Assembly: GCF_002878395.1 (NCBI RefSeq)
Contig: NC_061121.1
Coordinates: 131,964,238-132,028,237 of the forward strand
Direction of reading: 5' to 3'
Length of the DNA: 64,000 bases
Source of the DNA: Capsicum annuum
Lineage: Eukaryota > Streptophyta > Magnoliopsida > Solanales > Solanaceae
This document shows positions 11,861 to 24,682 of the stretch, piece by piece (the first letter of the stretch is position 1; each line of letters begins with the position of its first letter). The notes beneath the pieces are model-generated. The model saw only the letters and a program-made list of their open reading frames with translations, did no database searches and was not told the origin of the DNA. The translations under genes were made by a program, and so were the position numbers.

Positions 11861-12304
11861 TGTAACGGCCCAAAAATCATGGGTCATGAAGTCACTTGTC
11901 GCGACAAGCTTTGACAAGTAAGTTTATCACCCAAATTGATATAAAAAGGAAAATTAAAACTAAAAACCCAAGGCAAGGCTTCTAGAGCGAAACCAAACCA
12001 CACAAACATAATAATAACAGAAATAAAATCAAAGATATCAAATCAAATCCCAAAACCTAATGTCACAATGTAAGAACAAACTAATACAGCTCAAAGTCAA
12101 TATATACATCGGATATAAAAATGGAACAACTCTGCCTCTGAATACAAATAAGACATAGTCTAGATAAGAAAAAGGTAGAAGTTAACTACGGATAGATAAA
12201 TCAAGCGGTACCTCGAATAGACTTCAAGTACCACCTGAATAAACTATCATGTGATGCAATCATATTTGTATCTACACTAAAAAGGCGTAGTAGGGGTAAG
12301 TACT
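11861..12304 (-). repeat. Element C 3' LTR, left part
   Basis: Starts TGTAACGGCCC and stops at the insertion of B. It contains the perfect 14-bp palindrome CTTGTCGCGACAAG at 11895-11908. The sequence resumes at 22224 after the B target duplication (GTACT 12300-12304, ATACT 22219-22223). Confidence 0.75.
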
Positions 12305-14708
12305 TAAAATACCCTAATTTCTGGACTTTAGAAAATTTCTTGAAAATCTGTTCTATGGACCCAATACGACTCATGGGTACAAGCCATATTTTCGGTTACA
12401 AATAGTATGGTCCAATCATATACTGACCAGTGTTGATTGGTTGGATAGATTTTGGTTACTAGAATGGATACGACTTAGGGGTATGAGTTGTATTGGTGGT
12501 TACGAATCATTTGGTTCCTTAACTTAATCTTTGACTTGGTTACTTAGGTTGGATCTAAGTGCGAGTGGCTCACTATGAGCCATAAGAGAAGGTACGAGTC
12601 ATACCCAGGACTCGTATGGTGGATAGTTTCTAAATCTTCCTAGGGTTTAAATCTGTCAGGGATACGGATGAAGGGTACGGATCGTATGCTTTAGATTTGA
12701 CTTGGTTGGATAAGTCGTACACTTTACAATGATGGATCCAAAGGTTAAGAAAAGGGTACGAGTAAAGGGTACCACTCATATTGGAGGGTACGACTCGTGA
12801 GGGTTGGTCGTATTCTTGTGATAGGATTTTGGTGAAACTTAAGTGGGGGTATTCTTGATATTTTCCATATATCCTAATAAGGTCCCACAACTTCTGACCT
12901 ACTTGGAAGGTTATTTACCCTATTATCCCTTTCATTAACACTTAGAAATTCTTCAAAACTCTTGAAAATTCTCTTAAAAGCTTTTGGGCAAGGGAAACTA
13001 GGGTTTCAACTAGAGGATTGATTTGGGACTTGTTTTGGTGATTCCTTTCCATCATCATCTTGGTTTAAGGCATGTTCTCTTCCCTCATTGTTAATTCTAA
13101 CTATAAGCATGGTTTTTATGAATTTTTTCATGACTTCATTAATTGTATGATTTTAGTTTTCAAATATGATTTTGGGGTTTTGATGTTAAATGGTTAGTTA
13201 TAGTTTTCCATGGTTTTAATGATGCTTTATGTGAATTAATGGTGGTTTTGGATAATTAGATTTCTTGAAAAAGGTTTAATGGTAATTGGAATTGATTTTG
13301 GCTATATTATGCCCCCAAGAGTTTGACAAAATGCCTATAAGCATGTTTTCATTACATTAAGTATTTTAATGGAACTCTTACTTGTTTTAATACTTGGTAA
13401 AGAAATTATTCATGATTTAAATGGATAGTAAAGGTAAATGGCTAGATGATCATTCTTGAGTGGTACATGGAATCCGCCAAGTGGATTAATATGGTAAATG
13501 GAAGGGCATTTTAAAGTCCCCTTAAACCTATATATGGTTAGCTATGGATAATACTTACAAGTGACGATTGGTATGACAATACAAATAATAATGGCCTTGG
13601 ATGATAATTGGTTAATTATTTTGTTATTTGGAAAATAGGTTTTAATTGGGCAATAATGGTGGGATGTGTAGCAAAGTCGTGGAAGGTAGATATCCCGGGG
13701 GGATCAAAACTGGAAACTCATATTTGTCGATGTGAAGTTGGTCTTAGTGAATGTGTTCATGATGTCACACTATATTTTGGGGGATGTACTAGTCATCCCA
13801 GGTATTCTTTACTGGTCGTGTAGCTACATACACTGGGCCCTTTCAGCAGAGGAAGCTGAACCCATATAGCCCATGGGTAGTTTAGGATAGCAAAGCTACA
13901 CAACCCAGGTAAAGATTTTAAAGAAATGCTAAACTCGGCCCCCTTTCCTAACATGGTTATTTATATATACATGTATGGTTATGCGCATATAGATAGTTTT
14001 ACTTGGTTTTATAAATGGCATTATTTTATCCTAATCATGAGATCATGCTAGCGTTCACCGGCTAACCCGTCTACTGGCGGCTTTATACCCACGCTATACA
14101 GGAACCAACTATTCTACTTCTCTTTCATAGTGATTAAATTGGGAATCAGTATTTGGACTTAAGTAGAGAGTTTTCATCCTTTGGGAAGGCTCTATTTTAT
14201 GTAATGGACACTTTAAGACATTTTGGTTTATTTTTGGATATTAGTTTTGACTATAGTTGGGGAATATTCTAACCAAATTTTATTACTCTTTTGGTTAGAG
14301 TCTTTGTGGTACTGCTATGGGTTAGAATAGATGGTATCAGTATTGGTGTCAGCCTTGGCATTGGAATAAGCTAGAAGGCTGGCATCATCGGATAAAATTT
14401 CTTACTGTTACATCATATTTTATGTTGGGATTAATTATATATGTTCTAGAATATCTTTGGTTATGGACTTATTTATGGCCCTTGTTTCAGTATCGGTTTG
14501 GTATGGTTGAATTATTGGTTTGGGATGGTTGGACTAGATTATGTCAGTCACGATTGTGATTTTATCCCGAAGTCTTTATGTGAGATGTTGCACTATCTTA
14601 TTACATGCTTGAAATTCAGCCAAACTTGGGTTGGGTAACGAGGGTGGTCTCCGATCCTGGTCAAACTTGGATCACCCATTACGACAAGGCCCCAATCGAT
14701 TCGCATCA
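12305..14708 (+). repeat. Element B 5' LTR
   Basis: Aligns from TAAAATACCCTAATTT (the TG end mutated to TA) to TCGCATCA with 19810-22218. Between about 12365 and 12800 the words TACGACTC, ACTCGTA and GGTACGAG recur many times in both orientations. Further inside are TTTCAGCAGAGGAAGCTGAA-type sequence and ACTAGTCATCCCAGG. The latter is the site at which solo LTR J landed in sister element I. Confidence 0.9.
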
Positions 14709-14711
14709 ATT

Positions 14712-14850
14712 TGGTATCAGAGCCAGTTTCATGGTCAATTGGGAGTCCACTAAGCCATGTCAATTAGAGTCTCTTTTAAGGGTGTGTAGTGCGCTACACT
14801 CATAAGGAAGAGGCTATAAGGCATTTAAGAATGTTTTACTTTTTTGGTAT
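14712..14850 (+). other. Element B primer-binding site and leader
   Basis: TGGTATCAGAGCC at 14712-14724 fits initiator Met-tRNA perfectly. The leader has a small hairpin, GTGTAG-TGCG-CTACAC at 14784-14799, followed by GAGGCTATAAGGCATTTAAG. Both motifs recur in element I, and related forms occur in A, E and G. Confidence 0.87.
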
Positions 14851-14917
14851 TCTATTCTTAAGCTTAGAATCTCAATCCTTGAATCTTCTTTAATCCCTAT
14901 TTTTTATTTTTTAGATC

Positions 14918-16190
14918 ATGCCTCGTAGATCTGGAGCACAAGAAAATTCTTTTATCCTATTTGGGGGTAATGCTGAAGGGATGCATCCCACTTTTAGAGT
15001 TCATCTTCGATCTTACAGTCCTATCGATGATAATTTTGGTGTTCCATCAATTATTACTAGTCCTACTTTAGACGAGCTGACTAATGTGGAATTTCATCAG
15101 TTTATTTATATTATTGCTCAAATGGTCGCTACTTAGGCTGAGCGGGGTGCAACTGGTGTTTTTTTTCCTGAGGCCATAAGGGATGGCCAATTTATGAAGA
15201 TAGGTCCTCCCACATTTTTTGGAGTGAAGGTAGAAGAAGATCCGTAGGGCTTCTTAGATGAAATGAAAAAAGATATTTTGGGTAATGTAGGCTACTAATG
15301 TGGAGGGGGAAAACATTACATCTTATCAGCTTAAAAAGATTGTATATTAGTGGTATAAATAGTAGGATAGGGATAGGGGTGATGTGGAAGAATCAGTCTT
15401 ATGGGATACTTTTTCTAAGGCCTTCTTAGATTATTTCTTTCCCCAAGAGTTAAGGGAAGTAAAAATGGAGGAGTTTGTGAACCTCAATCAAGGGAGGATG
15501 TCTATCAAGTAATATACCTTGAAGTTTCACCAATTTTCAAGGTATGCTCGTAATTTAGTTGCTAACATACTGGCAAAAATAAGGAATTTTACTTTTGGGT
15601 TAAATCAGGATTTGATATTGGAGAGCAAGACTGCCCTGCTGATTAAATATATAGGCATCTCTAGGTTGACTATTCATATATAGCAAGTGGAGGACAAAAA
15701 GAGAAAGCAACTGGAGTTTGGGGATAGATAGGGTAAAAGGAAAAGTTTTTTTAACCAGGGATGTGCTTATCTCAGGGTGGTTGGGATGGTGGCAAATGAC
15801 AAAAAAGGAGTAGGGGAGTTCTGGTTCCTTCTCTTCTACTAGTGCTTCTTACCAGGTGGGCGACATGCGTCATCAAGGTGGTGATAATTTTTGGGCACAG
15901 GGTGCCCAATCTCAGGCCAGCAGAGGCCAGTCAGTTTCTTTATGCCTTCCTTGTCTATTCTACGATCGTCCTTATCGGGGTTATTATGATGAAGGAAGGG
16001 ACAAATGCTTCAAGTATTTCTAGGCAGGCCATCGGCTCAGGGATTATTAGATTAACAAGGTTGCTACAAGGCGAATAAGATTCGTGTGGCTTCATCTTCT
16101 GCTCTTACACCTGGTGGTATTGCATCTACTTCTACTACTTCTCCTGGTTCTAGTATTGGTTAGCACAGGTTGTATTCTTTGGCATTGTGA
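14918..16190 (+). pseudogene. Element B gag
   Basis: Starts MPRRSGAQENS, the basic start shared with element I, and stays open to a stop after AQMVAT near 15135. It then continues through FMKIGPPTFFGVKVEEDP, the Retrotrans_gag signature, and KKARNFTFGLNQDL-type sequence in shifted frames. The zinc knuckle near 15990-16060 keeps CFKYF, AGH and LRDY, so at least two zinc-binding Cys residues are lost. A low-complexity Ser/Thr stretch follows. Several stops and frameshifts are present. Confidence 0.82.
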
Positions 16191-16239
16191 TAGGAATCTG
16201 AGGCATCACCTAATGTCATTACTAGTACGTTACAACTTT

Positions 16240-16520
16240 TCTCTCATGATGTATATTATTTGCTAGATTTGGGGTCCACTCTCTCCTATGTGACTCCTTA
16301 TGTAGTTGTATCTTTTGGTTTTAATTTGGAAGTTATTTTGGATCTTTTTTCTTTCTCTACCCCAGTAGGTGACTCGATTATTGCTGAGAGAGTCTATAGG
16401 GGGTGTATGGTATTTATTAGTGGCAAGAAAACCTTGGTGGATCTGTTTGAGTTGAGTATGGTGGATTTTGATGTCATTCTGGGTATAAATTAGTTGCACC
16501 CTATTTACGCATCCTTGGAT
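16240..16520 (+). pseudogene. Element B aspartic protease
   Basis: YLLDLGSTLSYVTPYVV carries the catalytic Asp (family form DPG; here DLG). VGDSIIAERVYRGC and VDFDVILGIN follow. The tail continues as LHPIYASLDCRTC after a stop replacing Trp. Typical gypsy protease in size and order. Confidence 0.85.
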
Positions 16521-16689
16521 TGTCGGACCTGTAGGGTTATATTTAAGTTCCCTAGTAAGCCGGTTATAGAATGTGAGAGTGGTTCATTAGCTAATAGGGG
16601 GAGATTTATTTCTTAGCTTAAAGCTCGGAGGTTGATCTCTAAAGATTGTCTTTATCACTTGGTTTGGATTAAAGATTCTAACTCGAAAG

Positions 16690-17470
16690 GTCCTTCTTTC
16701 CAGTTAGTTCCAGTGGTTAATGAGTTTTTAAAGGTTTTTCTAGATCATCTTCCTAGTTTCCTCCAGATAGGGAAATAAAGTTTGGTATTGACTTGGTTCT
16801 GGACACTCATCTAATTTTTATTCCTCCGCATAGAATGGCTTCAACAGAGTTGAGGGAACCCAAGGAGTAACTTAAAGATCTTATAGATAAGGGGTTTGTT
16901 CATCCTAGTGTATCCCCATGGGGTACACTGATGTTGTTTGTACGCAAGAAGGATGGTTCCCTTCGGATGTGCATTGACTATAAGCAGTTGAACAAGGTAA
17001 TGGACAAGAATAAGTATCTTCTTCCAAGGATAGATGATCTGTTTGACCAGTTCCAAGGTGCCAAGTTCTTTTTTAAGATAGATCTTCGATCTGGGCACCA
17101 TCAGCAAAAGATTAGGGAGGTGGTCATCCTTAAGATGGCTTTTCATACATGGTATAATCACTTTGAGTTTTTGGTAATGTCATTTGGATTGACTAATGCT
17201 CCGACGACATTTATGGATCTGCTGAACAGGGTTTTTCATCAATATTTGGATCTTTTCATTATTGTGTTTATTGATGATATTTTGGTTTATTTGAAGAGTG
17301 AGGTAGATCATGATAATCACCTCCATGTGGTGTTGCCGAACTTAAAGAAACAATAGTTATATGCCAAGTTCTCCAGGTGTGAGTTTTGGTTGAACGTTGT
17401 AACTTTCTTGGGTCATATTATTTCTAAAAAGGTGATCATGGTGGATCCCCAAAAGGGTGATGCGGTAAAA
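16690..17470 (+). pseudogene. Element B reverse transcriptase
   Basis: After a PPDREIKFGIDLVLD lead-in the domain shows [55 protein letters not shown] and [15 protein letters not shown]. The FIDD catalytic motif is intact. A stop follows LKKQ at about 17355, and the frame continues with [22 protein letters not shown] further stop replaces Gln near 16868. RT would copy element RNA to DNA. Confidence 0.9.
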
Positions 17471-17499
17471 AGGTAGCCTAAACCCACGGCTCTATCTGA

Positions 17500-18060
17500 T
17501 ATTCAAAGCTTCTTGGGTTTAACCGAGTATTATAGGTTGTTTGTTGAAAGCTTTTCATCGATAGTTGCTCCTTTGACTAATTTAACTCAGAAGAAGGTCA
17601 AGTTTTCTTGGTCAGATGCTTGTGAAGGGAGTTTTGAGAATTTGAAATAATAATTTAACTTCAGCTCTAATTCTGACTTTACCAGAAGGTAATGATGGGT
17701 TCGTAGGTTATTGTGATGTATCTCGAGTGGGGCTTGGTTATGTTTTGATGCAGCATGGGAAGTTGATTGCCTATTTTTCCAGGCAGTTGAAGGTACGTGA
17801 GAGAAATTATCCTAATCATGATTTCGAGCTATTAACGGTATTGTTTGCTTTCAAAATATGGCAATATTATTTTTATGGCATGCACATAGATATTTTTTCT
17901 GATCATAAGATTCTACAGTATCTGTTCACTTAGAAAGAGCTTAATCTCAGGAAAAAGAGATGGCTTGAACTTCTCAAGGACTATGACAGGAGTCTTTACT
18001 ACCACCTGGTAAGGCTAATATGGTTGATGATGCTCTTAGTAGGTTATCCATGGGGAGTTT
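17500..18060 (+). pseudogene. Element B RNase H
   Basis: FLGLTEYYRLFVESFSS and [15 protein letters not shown] lead into GFVGYCDVSRVGLGYVLMQ, which keeps the first catalytic Asp. HDFELLTVLFAFKIWQYY keeps the Glu and IDIFSDHKILQYLFT keeps the later Asp. A frameshift lies near 17647 and a stop near 17931. All three visible acidic residues survive, unlike in A. Confidence 0.86.
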
Positions 18061-18272
18061 GTCTCATATAGAGAAAACAAAGTGGGAATTGGTGAAGGAT
18101 ATTCACCACTTGGATAATCTTGGAGTTCACCTCTTGGACTCCAAGAATGGTGGTGTGATGGTGCAAAAAGTGGTTTGATCGTCTCTTGGTGTGGAGATTA
18201 AGGAGAAGCAAGTGCTAAATCATATCTTGATAAAGATCAAGAGCGATGTTATTAGGAAAAAGGTAGTGGTAT

Positions 18273-19635
18273 TTGAGATTGATAGTGGATGGTACTTTAC
18301 GGTACAAAGGGAGGTTGTGTGTTCCTGATGTAGATGCATTACTACAAAGGATTTTGGTGCATGAATTGTGCTATGTTATTCATCCTCGCTCAATTAAGAT
18401 GTATCATGATCTTAAGGAGATCTATTGGTGGAATAGCATGAAGAGGGATGTGGCTGATTTTGTGGCCAAGTGCATAGTGTGTCAACAGGTTAAGGTTGAG
18501 CATATGAGGCCAAGAGGTTTGTATCAAGAAATTGAATTGCCCAAGTGGAAATTAGAAGTGATCAATATACACTTTGTTATCGGTCTTCCTCGGTCTCGGA
18601 ATCAATATGATTTGATTTGGGTCGTCATGGATATGATGACTAAGTCTACGCACTTTTTGCCAGTACAAACTACCTTCTCGATGGAGGATTATGCAAAGAT
18701 GTATCTTCATGAGATTGTGAAGCTGCATGGGGTTCCTGTTTCGATTATATCTGATTGTGGCATGCAGTTTACGTCTCACTTCTGGCGATCTTTTTAGAAA
18801 GGGTTGAAGACCAAGGTTAGTCTGAGTACTGCTTTCCACCTGCAGACAAAAGGGAAAGCAGAGAGAACTATTCAGACATTGGAGGATATTCTTCAGGATT
18901 GTATGATTAATTATGGTGGCAATTGGGTTGAGCATCTACTTTTGGTGGAGTTTTCCTACAACAATAGCTATCCTTCTAGTATTGGTATGGCCCCTTTTGA
19001 GGCATTGTATGGTAGGAGGTGCAGATCTCTTATTGGTTAGTTTGAGCTTAATGAGGCAGATATATTTGGTCCCAACTTGGTTTACTATATTATGAAGAAG
19101 GTAAAGGTGATTCAAGCGAGGCTTAAGGCTGCCCAAAGTTTCCAAAAGTCCTATGCAGAGGTTAGGTGTAGAGACTTAGAGTTTGAGGTTGGGGATAAGG
19201 TTTTCCTGAAGGTATCGATGATGAAAGGAGTAGTGGGATTTGGAAAGAAGGGGAAGCTCAGTCCCTGGTATGTTGGTCCTTATGAGGTTTTGCGGATAAT
19301 TGGTAATGTTGCTTATGAGATAGAGTTGCCTTCTAGCTTGAGCTTGATTCATTTAATCTTTCTTGTTTCCATGTTTAGGAAGTGTGCTGGTGATCCTTCT
19401 TCGGTGGTTCCTTTGGAAGGACTGGGTATCATGGATTTTTCATCTTATGAAAAAATCCCGATTGATATCTTGGATAGGCAGGGTTGGTGGTTATGGACTA
19501 AGGATGTGGCTTCGGTTAAGTTTCTTTGGCAGAACCATAAGGTGGAAGAAGCTAAATGGGCAGCGGAAAAGGACATGAAGTCCAAATATCCGCATTTGTT
19601 TTTTGCTCTTAGGATTCATACGGAAGGTATGTGTT
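18273..19635 (+). pseudogene. Element B integrase with chromodomain
   Basis: One frame with stops at about 18797 and 19038. The zinc finger shows HELCYVIHPRSIKMY and CIVCQQVKVEH. The core reads VINIHFVIGLPRS; the first catalytic Asp, present as INMDF in A, is replaced by His. The second Asp (SIISDCGMQF) and the Glu (KAERTIQTLED) are kept. MAPFEALYGRRCRS and DLEFEVGDKVFLK follow. The chromodomain at about 19440-19590 shows IPIDILDRQ, VASVKFLWQNHKVEEAKW and KYPHLF. The length fits a complete chromovirus integrase. Confidence 0.9.
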
Positions 19636-19796
19636 GGTCAACACATCTTTATTTTCAGAGTTTGTTAAAGGAAAGATTAATATCTTTTCCTCTTTGTTTT
19701 CAAACTTTATTAAATATTCAGAATATATTTGATATTATAAATGACTCGTGCGTGTGGTTACGCCTACCTTATCCGCCATTCAGGGATGAATGTTCC

Positions 19797-19809
19797 CAGT
19801 AGGGGAGAC
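19797..19809 (+). other. Element B polypurine tract
   Basis: CAGTAGGGGAGAC lies directly before the 3' LTR start TGTAACACCC. Confidence 0.85.
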
Positions 19810-22218
19810 TGTAACACCCTAATTTTCGGACCTTAGAAAATTTCCTGGAATTCAGATCTCTAGACCTAATACGACTCATGGGTACGAGCCGTATATTGGG
19901 GATGGTATAGTCCAGTCGTATGCTGACCAGTATTGGTTGGTGGGATGGATTTTGGTTACTAAAATAGATACAACATAGGGGTACGATTCGTATTGGTGGT
20001 TACATATTGTTTGGTTCCTTAACTTAATCTTAGATTTGGTTACTTAGGTTGGATCTGAGTACGAGTGGCTCACCATGAGCCGTAAGCCAGGGTATGAGTC
20101 GTACCTAAGACTCGTATGGTGGACACTGTCTAAATCTTCCTTGGGTTTAAATCTGCCAAGGATACAGATGAAGGTTATGGATTGTATGCTTTGGATACAA
20201 CTTGGATTGATGAGTCGTACACGGGATAGTGTTGGATCCAAAGGTTGAGGCTAGGGTATGAGTGGAGGGTACCACTCGTATTGGAGGGTACGACTCGTGA
20301 GGGTTAGTCTTATCCCTGTTATGGGATTTTGGTGTAACTTAAGTGGGGGTATTCTGGATATTTCTCCATTTATCCTAATAAGGTCCTACGACTTCTAACA
20401 TACTTAGAAGGTTATTTACCTTATTATTTCTTTCATTAACACTTAGAAACTCTTCTAAACACTCTAAAATTCTCTCAAAAGCTTTTGGGTAAGAAAAGCT
20501 AGAGTTTCAACTAGAGAATTGATTTAGGGCTTGTCTTGATGATTTCTTTCCATCATCATCTTGGTTTAAGTCAAGCTCTCTTCCCTTATTGTTAATTCTA
20601 ACTGGAAGCATTGTTCTTATGAATGTTTTTATGACTTCATTGATTGTATGATTTTGGTTTTCAAATATGGTTTTGGGGGTTTTGATGTTAAATATCTGGT
20701 TATGATTTTTCATGGTTTTAATTATGCTTTATGTGCATTAATGGTGGTTTTGGATAATTGGATTTCATGGGAATGGTTTAATGGTAATTGGAATTGGTTT
20801 TGGTTATATTATGCCCCCAATGTGTTAGACAAAATGCCTATAAGCATGTTTTCATTGCATTGAGTATTTTAATGGAACCTTTTCATGTTTTAAAACTCCG
20901 TAAAGTAATTATGCATTATTTAAATGGCTTGAAAAGGTAAATACCTAAATGATCATTCTTGAGGGGTACATAGAATCCCCTAAGTGGTTTAATATGGTAA
21001 ATGGAAGGGTATTTGAAAGTCCCCTTAAACCTATATATGGTTGGCTATGGATAATACTTTCAAGTAAGGATTGTTATGACGATACAAATAATAATGGCCT
21101 TAGTTAATAATTGGTTAATGGTTTGGATATTTGGAAAATGAATTTTAATTGGGTAATAATGGCTGGATGTGTAGCAAAACCATAGAAGTTGGAGGTCCCG
21201 GGGGGACCAAAACTGGAAACTCATATTTGTCGATATGAGGTTGGTCTTGGTGACCGTGTGCATGATGTCTAACTATATTTTCGGGGATGTACTAGTCATC
21301 CCAGGTTTTCTTCTCTGGTCATACGGCTACATGGACTAGGGTCCTTTCAGCAGGGGGAGCTGAACCCATATAGCCAGGGGCGGTTAAGGACAACAAAGCT
21401 ACACAGCCCAGATAAAGGTTTTAAAGGCATGCTACAATCGGTCCCCTTTCCCGGCATGGTTATATATATATATATATGTATAGTTGTGTGCATATGGATT
21501 ATTTTACATTGTCTTATAAATGACATTATTTTATCCTTATCCTGAGATCATGCTAGTATTCACCCGCTAATCCATCTACTGGCGGCTGTATACCTACGCG
21601 TTCTACTCCTCCTACATAGTGATTGACTCGGGAATCAGTATTTGGATTGAAGTGGTAAGATTTTATCCTTTTGGAAGGCTCCATTTCATGTTATGGACAC
21701 TTTTAGACATTTTAGTTTATTTTTGGATATTGGTTTTGGCTATGGTTGGGGCATGTCCCAAGCGAATTTTATTACTTTTTTTGTTAGAGGATTGTGTGGT
21801 ACTGCTATGGGTTGGAATAGGCGGGATTGGTATTGGTGTCAGTCTTGGCATTGGAATACGCTGGAAGGCTGACATCATCAAATTTAATTTCTCACTGTTC
21901 CATCATATTTCATTTTGGGATTAAGTATATTATGTTTTTGAATCTCTTTGGTTATGTCCTGGTTTATGGCCCTTGTTTTAGTATCAGTTTGGTATGGTTG
22001 GATTGTTAGTATGGGATGGTTAGACTTGATTGGGTCAGTCATGATAGTGATCTTATCCTAGAGTCTTCATGTGAGCTGTTGCACTATCTTGATACATGCT
22101 CAAAATTTAGAAAACTCAGGGTAGGCGGCTGGAGCTTGAGTTGGGTAACGGGCGTGGTTTCCGATCCCGGTCAAACTTTGGACGCCCATTACGATAAGGG
22201 CTTGGTCCGGTCGCATCA
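19810..22218 (+). repeat. Element B 3' LTR
   Basis: From TGTAACACCCTAATT to GGTCGCATCA, colinear with 12305-14708, including the run of TACGAG/CTCGTA words at about 19865-20300. Confidence 0.92.
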
Positions 22219-22506
22219 ATACTGTCCACTTTTACTCAGTAGGTATCATATGCCGACTGAGTAAAGTAGAAAATAAAATATACATAATACACACTTAAGG
22301 CATTTCACCTGCAATCAGAAAATATCCGAAATGATAGCCCATACTGTCTCCACATACAGTTCTATAATATTCATTTAAACTGCCCATAAATATGAGGAAG
22401 AAGCACAAGTATAAAAATATCACACATACATGTACAAAGAAGTGGTACACATAGAGGAGATATCCCATCAAGACAATAATACAATACAAAATATATGTAA
22501 AATGCA

Positions 22507-22552
22507 ATGAAGAAGAAGAAGATGATGATGATAATGATGATGATGATAATGG
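22507..22552. repeat. GAA/GAT trinucleotide-rich stretch
   Basis: AGAAGAAGAAG passes into GATGATGATGATAATGATG. Open frames crossing it (poly-Lys, poly-Met or poly-Ile) are artefacts of the repeat. Confidence 0.9.
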
Positions 22553-22973
22553 TGTCCAAGTTTGTTGTGCAACATCCATATACATCTACCAAACTATGCT
22601 TCTGGGGTAGGACCTGTGAGGGTTTCGTCAATCCATATACAATAAAATATCCAATACCATTATCTATGAATTATCGCTGGCACAACACTTGGCAAAGGGT
22701 CTATAATAATGTCACATGCCAGTGTTTTCAGTATTTCCTCAATGGTACTAATGTTCAAAAGTGCATATAATATATGGATGTAATGCTCACAACCAACCAA
22801 AATGAGAGATTCCAATAATCAACCAAAATTCTAACCATGTGAGCCAAGATCCACTCAATACACAACAAACTATGAAACCAACATAATCGTATGCCAGTTA
22901 AGCAAATTACACAACAATAAGCCATTGATACCACATAGATTGAAACTTAGGATTTAAACTAGAGTAATACCAC

Positions 22974-22976
<3 letters not shown>

Positions 22977-23017
<41 letters not shown>
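22977..23017. repeat. (AT)n microsatellite
   Basis: About 20 AT units without interruption, inside LTR C. Confidence 0.97.
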
Positions 23018-23020
<3 letters not shown>

Positions 23021-24462
23021 GTCAACAACATCATATAAGATCCCATATGTTCACAAATAGCACGTAGTGTCTTAAAAGCACTAATTCACAACAACATAGG
23101 ACCTTACACGGGCACAACACAATAATATATCCATTTTCAAGATTGGCTCTCATAATCTTAACATGATTTTTATGTCCATATTAACCATCCAACCCAGTCT
23201 GAAGAAAATTATGCCATAACCTACCTCAAAGGCCAAAAACGGTAAGAACATGCCTTCAATATTCAGGTTTTTCTCCACAAATGGACCCAAAATCAACTAA
23301 AATAGACACATACCAATACCTACGCATTAAAACATAGGTACTGATACCCATATCGTCTATTTTTGGGTTGGAGTCAAAACGAACCTCTGAAAAGAATTTT
23401 CAAAAAAGAAGGGTAAAACTAGAATTTTAGTCCAAAAATATATTTCCAATGATTAAAGAAACTTATAGAATAAAATTCAAGAAAACACGAGTTGAAATTG
23501 GGATTTAAATTGCAAATTACTAATTTAGGCCTTCCAAGCCAAAATCTCCAAATTTCACTTTTAAAATTAACCTTTAAAAGTATTTATATGTAGGAATCAA
23601 ATAAAGTAATTGAAATAGAAGTTTGGAGCTTACCTAAGCTTAGAAATGGAAGAAATTACTAAAAAACTGAAACCCCAAGCTCCAAGTCTCGAAAATGGTG
23701 TAAAAACCTCAAAAATGGGAAAGTAATAAACCTAGGAATCACCTAAGAGACTACCGAGTCACTTAAGCAAAGCCCGCCTTATAGCGTAAGTGACTTGGCC
23801 ATCGCTTATCTGATAGACGTCTATCATTCCATTGCCGCTTAAGAGACCAGGCCATTGCTTACGTGGCAATCGCTTAAGTGAGCCTGGTGTCTCTTAGGTG
23901 ACACTTTGGTTGTAAGTTCAAGTCACTTAAGCAACTAAAGCATCACTTAAGCGAGTGCACCAGCTAGAGACTTGGAGAATTCCAAGTCGTGGGCCCTTCG
24001 AGATTCATCTAAAATTCTGAGTACGCAAATAATATATGCTACACCACTAAATTCAATGCTCTGAACTCAATGGTGATATTAGATTTTCAAAAAAATGTCA
24101 TTTTAACAAAATTGACCCTCGAGGCTCAATTTCACAACTTCTAAAATTGAGGATTGAAAAGAGATAGAAAAGTCGTAAAACCACACCAACCGTGTTACCA
24201 ATCTAAAATCAACATTCTAGATCTACTGCCGCAATCCATTTTATCATCCGATGCATATATTAATAAATTTTGACCAAAATCTATAAGGCTTTCAAGCCTC
24301 CAAAAATCACAAACTAGCACGAATCACACCAAATACATTAGGAACTGTGGCAATCATCCCACACCCTAGAAATACCATAAAGCTACCACAGGGAGGGGTA
24401 AAAAAGTCAAATTACACTAAAATTAAAAGTTCACAAAAATTACCAAAACATAAATCATTACA

Positions 24463-24680
24463 TCATCTACCACTAAGAATCTAGTTCGTCTTCTAACTAA
24501 AGGCAATAGCAATACCTAAATCAATGAAAAGCTGGAGATAACTACTATGCATATTGGACTCAACCTCCTAAGTAGACTTATCTATGTTTCAATGTCACTA
24601 CTGGATCTTAACCACATGACTAAATCTATAATATGATGTACTATGGTTTCATGGCAATTTCAATGCCTAAAATAAAAAAT
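24463..24680 (-). pseudogene. Element C PPT and chromodomain remnant
   Basis: Next to the LTR the minus strand has a decayed purine tract. At about 24565-24610 one minus frame reads VKIQ, then stops within a H-NIDKST-E series, matching the chromodomain pattern seen in A and B (VKVLW...ATWE) with several Trp/Arg codons turned into stops. The domain is cut by the start of element D. Confidence 0.6.
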
Positions 24681-24682
24681 AA

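Larger units (their letters stand above)
12305..22218 (+). mobile_element. Element B: Tekay/Del-like Ty3/gypsy retrotransposon inside LTR C
   Basis: Direct LTRs of about 2.4 kb flank PBS, gag, protease, RT, RNase H, integrase-chromodomain and PPT, all on the plus strand. Flanks GTACT and ATACT (4 of 5) are a decayed target duplication. The LTR copies differ more than those of A or G, so it is older. Every reading frame carries stops. Confidence 0.93.
22224..24462 (-). repeat. Element C 3' LTR, right part
   Basis: Resumes LTR C after B and ends AAATCATTACA at 24462, directly followed by a PPT-like TCATCTACCACT, as in A. Together with 11861-12304 the LTR is about 2.7 kb. It holds a hairpin (ACTTTTACTCAGT 22228-22240 with ACTGAGTAAAGT 22256-22267), a GAA/GAT-rich stretch, a long AT run, and at 23755-23965 many copies of CACTTAAGC and its complement. 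Confidence 0.75.

Noticed and set aside
14712..14724. tRNA-like TGGTATCAGAGCC sequences (also 8082, 34924, 52823, 62868)
   Set aside because: Short primer-binding sites next to LTRs, not tRNA genes; no cloverleaf surrounds them.
22295..22770. Open frames rich in Met, Lys, Ile or Ser on both strands
   Set aside because: Products of the GAA/GAT microsatellite inside LTR C.
23755..23965. CRISPR-like array from repeated CACTTAAGC words
   Set aside because: Words are short, irregularly spaced and in both orientations, in a plant LTR.
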